Assembly: GCA_006386115.1 (NCBI GenBank)
Contig: VFIW01000053.1
Location: forward strand, 1-64,000
Direction: 5' to 3'
Source of the DNA: Globisporangium splendens
Taxonomy: Eukaryota > Oomycota > Peronosporomycetes > Pythiales > Pythiaceae
Length of the DNA: 64,000 nucleotides
Shown here piece after piece: positions 1 through 10,948 of this stretch (its first letter is position 1; every line of letters starts with the position of its first letter). The position numbers were made by a program, and so were the translations under genes. The notes beneath the pieces were generated by a model, which was not told the origin of the DNA, made no database searches, and saw nothing but the letters and a program-made list of their open reading frames with translations.

Positions 1-3000
1 TGCAGAGTGAAGGACCAATCGAGTGGAACCATCTGGAGAAGCGTATCATCCAAGCAATACTGAGAGTGAGTCGAGCAGAGAAGCGGCAAGTGCGAAGATA
101 CCAGCAAAAGTTGGAGGATCAGCAGCACAAACCGGCAAACCGCTTAAGGCGCCAGCTGATCGAAGAACAAGCAAACGCGGCAAGAGAGGCAGCAGAGTTT
201 AAATTCGGTAAGTATATGCAAGCAACGCAGGGGGATGTTCGTCACTTCTTTCGGAGGATCGCCAACTGGCAGCGGGATCAAACAATTTCGCGATTGGAAC
301 CGACCCCCGGAAGGTACCACCCACCAAACGTGAGTCTAGCGGACATCATGGGGGCTGAGTGGCACCAAATCACCGGCCAGAGCCATGCTACGGTCCCTCC
401 GCACAAGGCTGAACTGCGATTCGATGCACTGGTGTACATTCCGGAAACTCGGAAAGTCACGGAAGCGCAAAACCAAGACTTGATGGCACCCATTACTGAA
501 AAAGAAGTACGAGAGGCAATCGCGGCTTTACATCGGCATAAGGCAGGTGGCGTGGACAGTCTGAACAATGACTTCTACAAGGATTGCGAGGACGCGATGG
601 TCGACGTTTTGGTGCGGGAATTCAACAACATCCAACACGGGGCACCCATGCCAAGATCATTCGGTCAAGGAATCGTTATTCCGTTGCGCAAGAAAGGAGA
701 TTCGCCAAATCCCCTCGATTACAGACCAATCACTCTGCTTACGACCACCTACAAGTTGTTTGCAAAAGTCCTAGCAACAAGGTTGCAAGACATCCTTCTG
801 TGGATCATCGGAGAAGAACAACAAGGCTTCGTACGCGACCGACTGATGGAGAACGCGATCCTCATCATGCAAGCCGCATTGGATAAAGCGTACCACAGCA
901 GCACTGAAGGGTTCGATGACGCTCCGGGAATTGTGATGCTTGACTTCATGAAGGCTTACGACACATTGGACAGAGACTTTCTGTACCTTGTGCTGAGCAA
1001 GTTCGGCTTTGGGCGACAATTTGTGGATTTAGTACGTCGAATGCACACGGACACTACGGCGCAGTACCTGGTGAACGGGGAACTGTCGAAAGAATGGGAG
1101 GTCAAGTCGGGCATTCGTCAAGGTTGCCCCCTGGCCCCTCTGCTGTTTATCGTTGCTGCGGAGATTCTCGCACTGGCAGTACAACAAGACCCCTATCTGG
1201 AAGGGATTCGTGTGACCAGATCAGGAGCAGAACCCCATCTTATTTCGACCTTCGTTGACGACTCTGCTGTCTTTTTGAAACAAGGGAGACAGCTGCCTCG
1301 GCTGATGCAGCTGCTGACCGAGTTTGGCCAGCAATCAGGGCTGCACGTGCAACCAACGAAAAGCAGCTATATCAGTCTCAACACAGCAGTAGTCCAAGAA
1401 CAAAGATGCGGCATTCCAATCCTGAAGCATGGAGAGACGGTGAGGTACCTTGGCATCCAAATAGGAACCGGGAACATCACGCAGGCTAATTGGGAGGACC
1501 GCCTGCAAAAGCTCCGAACAAGATTGATTATCGCGACCAAAGTCTCCAACAGTGTGGTGGGGAGAGTGCTTATACTGAATTCGGTCTTGCTGCCGTCGAT
1601 TCTATTCACTGCCGGCTACATCAAGCCCCCAGCGAAGGTCGTGGACCAGCTAGTGAACCTACAAAAGCAATTTTTGTGGAAATCGACACTCGGCACAGAG
1701 GGCATGAGGCACAAGGTGAGTCCTTCCCTGCTCTACCTGCCGGTCAAGGAAGGAGGTATTGGTCTCTATTCAATACCTCTGGCAATAAAGCGACAAGCGA
1801 TGCGACGGACAACTCGGTGGCTACAGCGAGCGCGAGACAGGTATACAGAAGCTTGGCATGAACAGGTTCATCAGGACAAAAGTCAACACTGGGGATGCTG
1901 CGCGATCTCACCCAAGGAGCGAAGCCAGCACGCACAGACAAGGCTGTACCAGACGAACAATATCCACAGACTCGGGTGGGAGTATCTCGGTGAAGACCTG
2001 GTGGCTGCAGAGGGACGCAATCCCGCGTGGAAAGACGATCTAAAGCGGCAAATGGAATCCTTGCTACCGACCGTGGACCTCGAGTGGAGATCAGACGGAC
2101 GGGTAGGCGTATATTTTGGGAGAAAACCTGAGCAGACGATTCATCAGCTATCGGAAGAGACTCGAGCGTTCTGGCCATCCTTTCAGTGGAACGACAACCC
2201 CTGGATAATCGACAGTCAAGGCGAGCAGTACACGGTCAAAACGGTTTCTTTCCTGAAAGAATGCAATTTGGCCAGCTTCAACGTGAGACGGGAAGAAGAG
2301 CGAGTGTTCTCCCTGCGGCTACCAACCATGACGGCGACTCTCACGTCCAAACGAAGGGCCGTCCTGCGAAAACTCGTAACCAGCATCATTCTATGCTCAC
2401 CGGAGATGGAAATCGATGAAGGCAACCAGCTAATCAGTCAGCAGGAGCCGTGGAGCAGGAAACCCACAAAACGAGAGTACAAGTGGATCAGCAACGGCAT
2501 GGGAACCATCATCGCGATGCCAGGGTCGGAGAGGAGCCACACGGACTACATTCAGATGCAACGGCAAGCAAATGGAGTTCTCTGGACAGTGACCGACTGG
2601 ACCGGGGATGCTACTTGCCAACAAGACGTTGCAATGATCGAAGAAGAAATAAAAACTGTAGGGTGGACATTCAAACCTCACCCGCTCACGACGCACTGTC
2701 CGTGGCTGGTGCATGAACGTACTCCCCCAAACAGCATCCAGAAGACAATTGACCGAGCAAGAACACGGAGGCTGCACAGCAAGTTGTATCAAGGTCTCGG
2801 AATACTCGTAGACAAGCTCAACGAAGTCGCGAAAACGGATCAGTGGTACAGTCATGTGCAGTATCGGCTACCAGCAGATCTATGGAAGCAACGAGGATGT
2901 CTTACACCGTATCAGATGTGGACGACATACCGGATTTCTGCGATGCAGCTCAACCTGTTCCATCCGGGAAGGATCGAGTCTTCGGCGTGTCCAAGCAATG

Positions 3001-3497
3001 CCGGATGTGGGGAAACAAAAGAAACTATCTCACACATAGTCTGGAGTTGCAAGCGAGCACAAGCTGCGTGGATGGCCTTCCTCGGGCGATGGATTGGTCG
3101 AACATTGACGGAGCAAGCACTCAATCTCTTCCTGCCTCATATTGCTAGCCGCACAGCCCCGCCAGGTCAACGATCTTTGCTCCGGGAATTGGAAAAGAGC
3201 TTCGGGTTCATTACTCCAGAACACTCGACAGCACTACAGAAACTGTGGTTTATAGTCACATCAAGCATCCCAGTATTGCTGTGGAGAACGAGAGTGGAAA
3301 TAGTGCATGAACGGCAACACGTTGCTATCGAAGAAAGCACCCAGCGTGTGTGGACAGCGTGTGTGGACTGCGTGTGTGATGCAAGTGCGAGCTGTGGCTC
3401 ATCGGATGAGAACGCTCAAAGGAGAAAAGATCAATGCAACTTGCCTGAGCCAACTGCTCAGCGTACTGGAGAGACAAGACCTGTCGCGTCAACTTGA
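1..3497 (+). CDS. LINE-like ORF2, reverse transcriptase (element 1), 5' partial
   Basis: The frame is already open at base 3, so the ORF enters from outside the window and its endonuclease half is not visible. The reverse transcriptase core lies at about 650-1500: a DYRPITLL block near 719, a DFMKAYDTLDR block near 942, GIRQGCPLAPLLF near 1110 and the catalytic FVDD box near 1251. These are the usual blocks of non-LTR (LINE) reverse transcriptases. Downstream there is a cysteine/histidine-containing stretch (CPSNAGCGETKETISHIVWSC, about 2980-3050) like the zinc-binding linker found before RNase H in many LINEs. The frame ends at 3497, just after entering a 13-bp tandem duplication, and RNase H continues in the next frame. 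Probably inactive for this reason. Confidence 0.9.
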   Translation, partial: QSEGPIEWNHLEKRIIQAILRVSRAEKRQVRRYQQKLEDQQHKPANRLRRQLIEEQANAAREAAEFKFGKYMQATQGDVRHFFRRIANWQRDQTISRLEPTPGRYHPPNVSLADIMGAEWHQITGQSHATVPPHKAELRFDALVYIPETRKVTEAQNQDLMAPITEKEVREAIAALHRHKAGGVDSLNNDFYKDCEDAMVDVLVREFNNIQHGAPMPRSFGQGIVIPLRKKGDSPNPLDYRPITLLTTTYKLFAKVLATRLQDILLWIIGEEQQGFVRDRLMENAILIMQAALDKAYHSSTEGFDDAPGIVMLDFMKAYDTLDRDFLYLVLSKFGFGRQFVDLVRRMHTDTTAQYLVNGELSKEWEVKSGIRQGCPLAPLLFIVAAEILALAVQQDPYLEGIRVTRSGAEPHLISTFVDDSAVFLKQGRQLPRLMQLLTEFGQQSGLHVQPTKSSYISLNTAVVQEQRCGIPILKHGETVRYLGIQIGTGNITQANWEDRLQKLRTRLIIATKVSNSVVGRVLILNSVLLPSILFTAGYIKPPAKVVDQLVNLQKQFLWKSTLGTEGMRHKVSPSLLYLPVKEGGIGLYSIPLAIKRQAMRRTTRWLQRARDRYTEAWHEQVHQDKSQHWGCCAISPKERSQHAQTRLYQTNNIHRLGWEYLGEDLVAAEGRNPAWKDDLKRQMESLLPTVDLEWRSDGRVGVYFGRKPEQTIHQLSEETRAFWPSFQWNDNPWIIDSQGEQYTVKTVSFLKECNLASFNVRREEERVFSLRLPTMTATLTSKRRAVLRKLVTSIILCSPEMEIDEGNQLISQQEPWSRKPTKREYKWISNGMGTIIAMPGSERSHTDYIQMQRQANGVLWTVTDWTGDATCQQDVAMIEEEIKTVGWTFKPHPLTTHCPWLVHERTPPNSIQKTIDRARTRRLHSKLYQGLGILVDKLNEVAKTDQWYSHVQYRLPADLWKQRGCLTPYQMWTTYRISAMQLNLFHPGRIESSACPSNAGCGETKETISHIVWSCKRAQAAWMAFLGRWIGRTLTEQALNLFLPHIASRTAPPGQRSLLRELEKSFGFITPEHSTALQKLWFIVTSSIPVLLWRTRVEIVHERQHVAIEESTQRVWTACVDCVCDASASCGSSDENAQRRKDQCNLPEPTAQRTGETRPVAST

Positions 3498-4080
3498 AGC
3501 GTGGGCGACAGCGCGTTTGTATTTCGATGGAGGTGCACGCGGCAACCCAGGTCCAGGAGGCAGTGGTTGGGCACTCATCTTCCTGAATGAACGCACCAAT
3601 CGATGGGAACTCAAAGCATGCGGCTATGCGTACATGGGACCACAAGTCACGAACAATTGGTGCGAATACAGCGCACTGAAAGATGGTCTGGCATACAGTG
3701 CACACTACCTACAGCACTATGAAGTCAAGTTGGAAGTCTTCGGAGACAGCCAAATGATTATCGCAGCCCAGAACGGGTTCGCCTCGATACGCCAGACCGA
3801 GTTGCAGCCACTAGCAGTTCGGGTAAACCAAATCATCGCCAACTTTGCGTGGACCTCCTGGAATCACACAAAACGAGAACAAAACAAAATGGCCGATCTT
3901 CTCGCCAACGTGGCAATGAACTCCAAGACTGCGAAGATACTCACCGACGAATCGCGGGGGAACGATCAAATTCTTATGTCCCAGGTCGCAGTTCTACTCG
4001 ACAATGATATCGGTGCCACCCCGTCAAAACTTAGAAACACCTCACTGTCAGCAGTGTTAATGAGACTCAGGAATTCTTAA
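3307..4080 (+). CDS. LINE RNase H domain ORF (element 1)
   Basis: This frame encodes a type I RNase H: LYFDGGARGNPGPGG (first catalytic Asp), a WCEYSAL block (Glu), GDSQMII (Asp) and a C-terminal KMADLLANVA block. It would remove RNA from the cDNA hybrid during retrotransposition. It overlaps the reverse transcriptase frame by 191 bp in the +1 phase. The shift coincides with a 13-bp tandem duplication at 3342-3367, so I infer that RT and RNase H were one polyprotein before that duplication. The ATG at 3307 is formal only and probably has no biological meaning. Confidence 0.88.
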   Translation: MNGNTLLSKKAPSVCGQRVWTACVMQVRAVAHRMRTLKGEKINATCLSQLLSVLERQDLSRQLEAWATARLYFDGGARGNPGPGGSGWALIFLNERTNRWELKACGYAYMGPQVTNNWCEYSALKDGLAYSAHYLQHYEVKLEVFGDSQMIIAAQNGFASIRQTELQPLAVRVNQIIANFAWTSWNHTKREQNKMADLLANVAMNSKTAKILTDESRGNDQILMSQVAVLLDNDIGATPSKLRNTSLSAVLMRLRNS

Positions 4081-4109
4081 ACTATATGTAGATCATAAGT
4101 TAAATAGAA

Positions 4110-5369
4110 TTACCTTCTCTCTCTCTCTCTCGCTTGAGTCTTGGGGCTTGGTATTGCGTAATCTGTAGGGTAGACCGCAAATTTCACAATGAAATGGTCG
4201 AAACTTGCTTGTAGCTCGGGAGGAAAAGGAACTGGTTCAGCACGCTGCGGCGGAGTCACCCTGCCCAAGTCGTCAAAGCGCATGGTCTCATCCAAAGGCG
4301 TTTCAGTACGATCAGGTGGCTCTGATGGTGGGTATGAGGAAGGAGGGGGGACAGGGGCATTTGACGTCGACGCTGTGGATTCCCTCGGAGGCTGGTCGGC
4401 TGTTTTACCGCTCAAACCCACATCTTCTTTTGATTGTGGCTGGGCTTGATTGCTATTCTTGTTAGCGAAGTGCGACTCCAAGGTGAGTCGAATTTGGTGC
4501 AATGCCTTTGCTCGAGTGGCAGCTTCAGCAATCGCATGCTCATCTTCCATATGAGTCTCATTGCCATCGGCTGGTTGGGTGTTTTGCTCGACTTCCTTTC
4601 CACTCGTAGCTTGTTGGCTAGCTTTGTAGAGTGTGTCATACTTCGCGATAGCTCTTTTGGCAATGGTCGTCGCCCGCACCATACTCGCATGAGCATCCTG
4701 AGCAGCTGCCACAGCCTGTCGATGCTGATGGTCTAATAGTGAAAGGTGTGACGCCAACTCTTCGACACGTTTGCATTCGGCCTCTCGGTGTGCTCTTTCC
4801 CCTTCAGCTGTCTCGAATCGCTGATCATCCCCTTCGGCTTGAGCAGCTGGACGGTTGAGTGCGTTAGTGTGGGCAGTGGCTGCAGCATGTTGGTAGATTG
4901 CTTTGGCGGAACTGGCTTTCTCCACTTTCGATTCGTGTAGCTTGATTGCCGCAGCTGAAGCTTCGGCTGCTGCTTCCGCTTTTGCTCGGGTAAGATCGAG
5001 CGAGGAAGGGGCGTCATGGACCTCTTCCTGCGGCTTCTCAGCTCTTGACTCGCTTTCAACCTTCTCCACCGAGGCTTTTGGTGCTGTTACGTTTGGCTTT
5101 GCGAGCACTGCTTCCAATGCTGCTTCCGCGATTTTGCGTTTGGCCGACGCCGTGGTGCCAGATCTCGTACTTTTTTGCTGTACATCTTTGCCAGGATTAC
5201 CCACCTTGCTTTTCTCTCCGGAGCGGGTGGGTTGTTTACCAGCTCCAGTAAATCCCGATCCAGTGTCTTTCACTGCTTTAGCTTCGACTTTCGTGACTGA
5301 ACGCTTGTCCATCGGTTTGACAGCCTTGCCATTCTTTATCTTTATAAGTTGAGGTATATTTAGGTTCAT
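4110..5369 (-). CDS. Alanine-rich coiled-coil, gag-like ORF (ORF1 remnant)
   Basis: The 419-residue frame has a basic, Lys/Ser/Thr-rich first quarter, a long Ala/Glu/Lys/Arg helical centre (about residues 80-290) that should form a coiled coil, and a Pro-rich tail. This is the make-up of ORF1 (nucleic-acid chaperone) proteins of some LINEs, but I see no CCHC knuckle or RRM, so the assignment is an inference from composition and place. The first ATG lies inside the 3' tail shared with LINE copy A, so the true start may be the next Met at about 5311. The 3' end is formed by an AG microsatellite giving Arg-Glu repeats and a stop inside the end of element 1, so the ORF is truncated. It sits between two LINE 3' ends. 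Confidence 0.5.
   Translation of the reverse strand: MNLNIPQLIKIKNGKAVKPMDKRSVTKVEAKAVKDTGSGFTGAGKQPTRSGEKSKVGNPGKDVQQKSTRSGTTASAKRKIAEAALEAVLAKPNVTAPKASVEKVESESRAEKPQEEVHDAPSSLDLTRAKAEAAAEASAAAIKLHESKVEKASSAKAIYQHAAATAHTNALNRPAAQAEGDDQRFETAEGERAHREAECKRVEELASHLSLLDHQHRQAVAAAQDAHASMVRATTIAKRAIAKYDTLYKASQQATSGKEVEQNTQPADGNETHMEDEHAIAEAATRAKALHQIRLTLESHFANKNSNQAQPQSKEDVGLSGKTADQPPRESTASTSNAPVPPPSSYPPSEPPDRTETPLDETMRFDDLGRVTPPQRAEPVPFPPELQASFDHFIVKFAVYPTDYAIPSPKTQARERERR
4113..4132. repeat. (CT)n microsatellite
   Basis: A run of CT dinucleotides marks the junction between the 3' end of element 1 (plus strand) and the truncated end of the gag-like ORF (minus strand). Confidence 0.8.
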
Positions 5370-5503
5370 CTTCGTGACCTACAATATCCATTCTCCTACC
5401 TAATCTTCATTGCGAATTTCATATCGGAGTGTAAATGTGTCTATAGCGCGGATTGCAATAGATCACTTCTGAATGCTAAATAATCTTTGACCAGGATGGC
5501 ATG

Positions 5504-8500
5504 TTATCTTGGTCCTATGTGAGGCTGCCTTGTGTTGTCCAATGACCTTGGGTCTTCCGAACTTCGCATAAGCCAATGCATGATGTCGTTGTCAAGATCC
5601 TGGGTGAGATTGTTGAAAGCAGCTCTTTGAGTTGGGAAATGAACCTGCGTTGAGGTTCTGGTATCCATGGCTAGGTTGGCGGCTGAGTCCGCCATCTTGT
5701 TGAAGGCACGGTAGTGATGGTACCATCCTCGGATGTCGATGTAATCCGCGAGTCGTCGACTTGTCTGGTATAAACGTGCCAATCGGTGCTGTCGAGGTGA
5801 CCGATGCATTCTCTGTTGGGAGATAATGAGTGCACTGTCTCCAATCACGTACAACGGTTCGAAGTGACTGCGTTGGGCTTCTCGGAGACCATGTATAAGA
5901 CCCCAGTACTCGGCAAAGTTGTTGGTCGTGTCCTTCCTGCTATAGACCATGCTCGCGGTCCAAATTAAACTGGCTGTGTGCGAGTCCTTATGGACACGCA
6001 CGATAATGGATCCAGTCCCTCCTGGTCCTGGATTGCCGCGTGATCCACCATCGAAAAACAACAGGTAAACGCCGCGAGTATCACTTGGAGTCAAGGGGAT
6101 GGCGTCAATTTGGCTGAGAAAGCAGTCGACATATGCCTTGAGAACTGTTGCAACCGTGTGACCGTCCGAGTCTCCAGCTTGCGCTCCAGCGAGTCGTGTG
6201 AGGTTTCGCATTCCTGCCTCTAATCTGGTCATCATGATCGCCATCTCAGCAGTCGATTCGATTGGATCCGAATCCATGCGTCACAGATGCGCACACCAAA
6301 TGGCATGTATGAGCGATGCGCTCATATATCGCCACAGCATGTGTGCGACGGGATAGAGGTGATCTTGGAGATGTTCATTGGAGAACTTGTGTCCGATAAT
6401 GTGTCTCTCGATCGTGGTCCATGCATGCCTTGGAGTATGTGGTAGATCCAGACTGAAGATCCAGATTGCGGGGTCGTGACCAGGAGTGATTCCGATCTTC
6501 GCCCATAGCGCATAGAAGTAGTTCCACACGAGTCTGGCTTTCGGACACTCCCAGAGTAGATGTTGAACAGAAGATTGGACAACTTGGGAACATTCGGGAT
6601 TCGAGCAGGATAGATCAACTTTCTCATAGTTCCACATGGAGAGTCGGTTGGCTTTCAGCCGGAGAAGAGTCTGAGCCGTATAAACTGTAATCCCTGGGAT
6701 GTTGTGTAATTCGCTCCATTGGATTAATTGCAGTCCTGGCAACAGAGATCCTGCTGTATGGACAGCTTTGTTGACTGCTGCATCTCGAGTATCTTTGCCA
6801 ATTTGTGTCCTCGTTGCTGCAGCTTGTTGCCGATAGAAAGATCTGGTCGTATTGTATCGCCCGTTGCTACCCCATAGTTGCACGATTCTTGTGAAGCGTG
6901 GATGTGCATGGAACGACACCTTCTGCCCGTTCAAGTCTCTTGTTGCCATGATGTCACAGTCCGTTGCGGAGTGAACTGTATGCATAGCTTTGACTGGGGT
7001 CGTGTCGACGTGGGTCAGAGTTGCTTCACTGGTGTGCAGATGCCATTCGTGGTTATAATGACGTTGCCCGTTGTACAGCCGAAGCACATTTGTTTGCTGT
7101 GGTCGATACAGAAGCTCTGGGAAGTTGGATACCAACGTAGCACATAACCGCTCGAGCGCTCGAATAGACGACCGGGAGAATCCGGAGATTCCACATGTTG
7201 GGATGAAGTTAAGCACTCCTGGTCTTATCCACTCCCATCGAAGTATGTTGCCCAGTTGTGCTGTTCCAACTGATAATGATGTGTGAGCAAGCTTGTAAGG
7301 GGAGCCGTTGGAATCAAGAAGCCACCCATCTGCAGTCGAGGTCATGTATGGCAACCATTCTGCACAGAATGTCCCACGTAGCCTTCGTCCTTCAGCGATG
7401 ATACCTGGAAGCCTGTCAGACATTTTAGAGCTGAGGTCGATCTGGAACACATCGCCGTCCCATTGAGTATGCACAATTGTCGACTTGAAGTGCTCGTAAC
7501 ACCAACGTACATTATCACGTTCTCTGGGCTCATAGGGTCGAGAATGGAGCGACGCGCACAATGCTGCGCCAGTTGTCCACATGTTATCACGAAGCTGGAG
7601 TGGCCGCCTTGGAATTGCATCGAGCGGCGTGATGTACGTCGAAGAAGCCCTTGTGTTTGTCCAGCAAGATTTCCCTGATGACCTGATCGATGTGAAAGGT
7701 TGTGAGTGCCCATCTGGAGACTGCTGTGGCACTCATCGTCATCAGCTCAGTTCTGATGTTGGGTACTGACAAGCCTCCATTCACTTTTTTGAGTTCAGCT
7801 TGTTCTTCCTTCATCCACGGTTTCGCAGGCTTACCATTCCTTGAGCCCCAGACAAATTGTTTCACTAGGTCGTGTAGCTGATTGACAATAGCCGTAGAGG
7901 ACCAGGAGTGCCTGGCCACGTAAAACACTTTGGGTATGATGACGGCACTGGCAATTGCTGCGCGTTGGGCTACAGAGTGAGTTTTGAGACGCGCAAGTCG
8001 AAGTCTGACACGTAAGGCTTGGATGCACTTGGACCAGTTACCTGCATTCGAAGGCGTTTGTCCGACTTGGATGCCGAGGTAGCGGCAATGTTCCTCACGT
8101 TGTAGCACATGAATGTCACTGACTGACTCTTCGGTGGAGCTATATTCCTTGTTAAGCGGTAATACTGCAGATTTGTGCCGATTGACTCGAAGCCCAGAAG
8201 CTGCTCCATATTTGTCCAGGATTGCAAACACGGCATTAATATCCTTGGGATCACTAAGATAAATGGTCGTGTCGTCTGCGTATCCTCCAAGTCTGACTTC
8301 AGTTGCGCATCCTGCTGCCTGGAGTTCAACGCCGCGTATTTCGTCACTCGCTTCGATTTTCCGATAAAGAACCTCTAACGCCAAGATGAAGAGAAGAGGG
8401 GCCAGCGGACATCCTTGACGAATTCCGGATGTTACGTTGTACTTTCTCGACAGGAAGCCGTTGACAATGAACTTGTACGTGGTTTGAGAGTGTAACACCT

Positions 8501-10948
8501 TCACTAAGTGTACGAACTTCCATGGGAACCCAAGATGCTGGAGCGCTTGTACCAGAAAGCTGCGATCGAGTGAATCATAGGCTTTAGCAAAATCAAGAAG
8601 CAACGCGATCGCTTTGGACATGGCGGGGTCGCTCGTGGCCCGCTGTTGTGCAGCCAATAACACATCGATCGTAGTCGGGATTGCTCGCCCTGGAACGAAA
8701 CCAGCTTGCATGTGATGGATAAGCCAAGGGAGCACAGTTCGTGATCTGGTTGCAAATATTCGTGTGAATATTTTGTAATCAGAGTTGAGGAGTGCGATTG
8801 GCCTGTAGTCCAGCGGCGATGCAGCAGAGACGGACTTTTTATGCAGTGAATATGGGCTTCACTGAACGAACTTGGTAGAACGCATTCGGGTATCCACAAG
8901 TTGAAAAGTCGCTCGAATAAGCCGGTAATCTCGTCACAGTGGTCTCTGTACCAGTCTTTGCCGAGTTCGTCAGGACCGTGAGCTTTGCCTCTCTTGCATT
9001 TCTTCACAGCCTGTTTAATCTCGCTCGAGTTGATCAGTTTGAGCAGGAAGCCTAATCTGTCCGACGGAGGAATAGCTGTTCCTGGATCAAGGATTTGATC
9101 GATGTCAGTTTGCAGAGTGGGCGCCTGTTGCATGATTGATTTCCATCCTTCTCCCATGTCGTCGGCAAGTTCTCGTGAACGCATGGGTCCGCAAGTCGCT
9201 GTGCCACCGAGTGTGAAGATAGTGTTGTCAAGGAACTTGGTCGAGATGCGCTTGTAGAAGGATTTGCTCGTTTTTCGTTCATGATGCATGTGCTCCCGAA
9301 AAATGCGGTCCCGTTTCGAAGCCTGCCACTTAGATTTGCATTCTGCAATGGCACGACGAATACTCGTGGCGGTAGTAAGAAACTCTTGCAACAACTCCAC
9401 GTTTTGATCACCCACCGCTCCACCAGAGTGATCGAGCATCTGCACTTCCGATTCTGAGAGGCGTCGCTGCAACCTCTGGATTTTCTTCTTGTATCCTTGA
9501 TTCAATCTGGCGATGTACGATTTTTTAGCTTCAAGGTACCCGATCCTGAGCTCGATCTTGGCTTCATCCCACCAATTTGCTGTGGCCAGAGCATAATCAC
9601 GAGGCGAAGAGTAACGTCCACGTAATTCATCAAGTTGATCATGGGCTTTTTCGAAGAAATCTTTTCCAATACTCGCCGCGTGCGCCGCTGCATTCTTCGG
9701 AAGTGGATAGACAACTCGAGGTTTCTTGCTTTGGATCACCTTGTCAGGAGCAGCTACTCGGATCGTGACTCCATTGTGATCGGAGAATGGATCAGCTACG
9801 CTTTGGTAGATGCTGCGAACCCAGTCGAGGTGGTCATTGCTGCAGTACCATCGGTCGAGCCTACTGCTGGCACTGCCGCCTGAAGGCAGTGTATAGTAGT
9901 AGGTGTGATGCTGCCGATGGAATGCTTTGACGTCTCGTGTGTCCGTGGCGCGAAGAACATCATCCTCGAGGGTGTCAACAAGATCCAATTTCTGGAGCAG
10001 TTTCTTCAATTCCCTGGAATCGTGCACTTTGTTGTTGTTGTTGTGAGACCTGTCTGCCGTCTGGTTGAGAGTGCAATTAAAGTCTCCACCGCACAGAATG
10101 GGTCCATCATGTGACGAGAGGAGACCCGATAGTGCTCTGTAGAAAGCTTCCCTTGCAAATACGGTAGAAGGAGCGTAGATGTTGAGAAGTAACACCGTTT
10201 CACCACGCAACGTCACCGTAGCTACCATCCAGTGCGCATTCCACTGATCCTGCTTATATGGAGCCAGTGTAGGTATGCACGAATAGGGATTCAACAAGAT
10301 CGCCACTCCTCCTTTGCGCTCGGTGGAAGCTGACCAGAGAGAAAGTCTGGGATCCGACTCTTCTGATGGTTCCTGAAAACCCCAACTTCGACGAAATCTG
10401 GATTGCATTGATGCCACTTCGGTCTCCAGGACGTGCGTTTCTTGGAGAAAGACAATGTCCAATGATCCTGAGCCATCAGTCTGTCGAAAATGTGAAAACC
10501 ACGCGTTCAGATTGGCGTCGGATTTGAAGAACCCCATCACATTCTGTGTGTGGAATCCAACGGTTAGCTCATGGCGAGCACTGACTGTCGCACTGCACGT
10601 TCTGGGTCGGTGGTTGTCACGACGAGCTTGGGCTATGGGTTGATATGGTCGCAACGGTAGTCCATCGCCGGAATACGTTGGTGTGCCTTGTATTCCACGC
10701 TGTACTTCCACCGGAGAGACAGTTGAGCCATCTCCCCCTGTTCGCACTGAACTGCCACCAAGTACAGTGTGAGTTGAGGCACCATGGGTGCCTTTAGTTC
10801 TGATTGTGCCGCCGTTGGGCCTCCAGCTCATGCTGATGCGCCAATAGCGACCATGGCGTCGTCGTGCCCACAATCGCATCAATTGCTGATTGAAGAGAAG
10901 ACGAACGCCAATATTCTTCAGCTCGGGTTTCAGGCATAACGTGTCCAA
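5504..10948 (-). pseudogene. Element 2 copy A ORF2 (endonuclease-RT-RNase H), broken
   Basis: The endonuclease part (10,948-9,700) has the AP-endonuclease-type motifs HTQNVMGF, FLQETHV, CGGDFN, SRLDRWYCS and SDHNG. The reverse transcriptase (about 8,900-7,600) has DFAKAYDSLDR, GIRQGCPLAPLL and a YADD catalytic box. RNase H (6,100-5,600) starts with LLFFDGGSRGNPGPGG. Compared with copy B it has lost one A in an oligo-A run at about 8,835, gained one A near 7,655 and carries a TGA at 6,278-6,280 where copy B has CGA. It is therefore read as three frames: 10,948-8,504, 8,735-7,587 and 7,732-6,281, plus RNase H at 6,277-5,504. No ATG lies at the start of the frame; the first in-frame ATG is inside the overlap with the middle ORF. 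Confidence 0.9.

Larger units (their letters stand above)
1..4112 (+). mobile_element. Element 1: LINE-type retrotransposon, 3' portion
   Basis: The element holds reverse transcriptase followed by RNase H and then about 30 bp of AT-rich 3' sequence, ending close to a CT microsatellite (about 4113-4132). The 5' end is outside the window. It differs in sequence from the element 2 copies elsewhere here, so at least two LINE families are present. A 466-bp piece of element 1 (about 2425-2889) recurs at 17,707-18,172. Confidence 0.85.
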
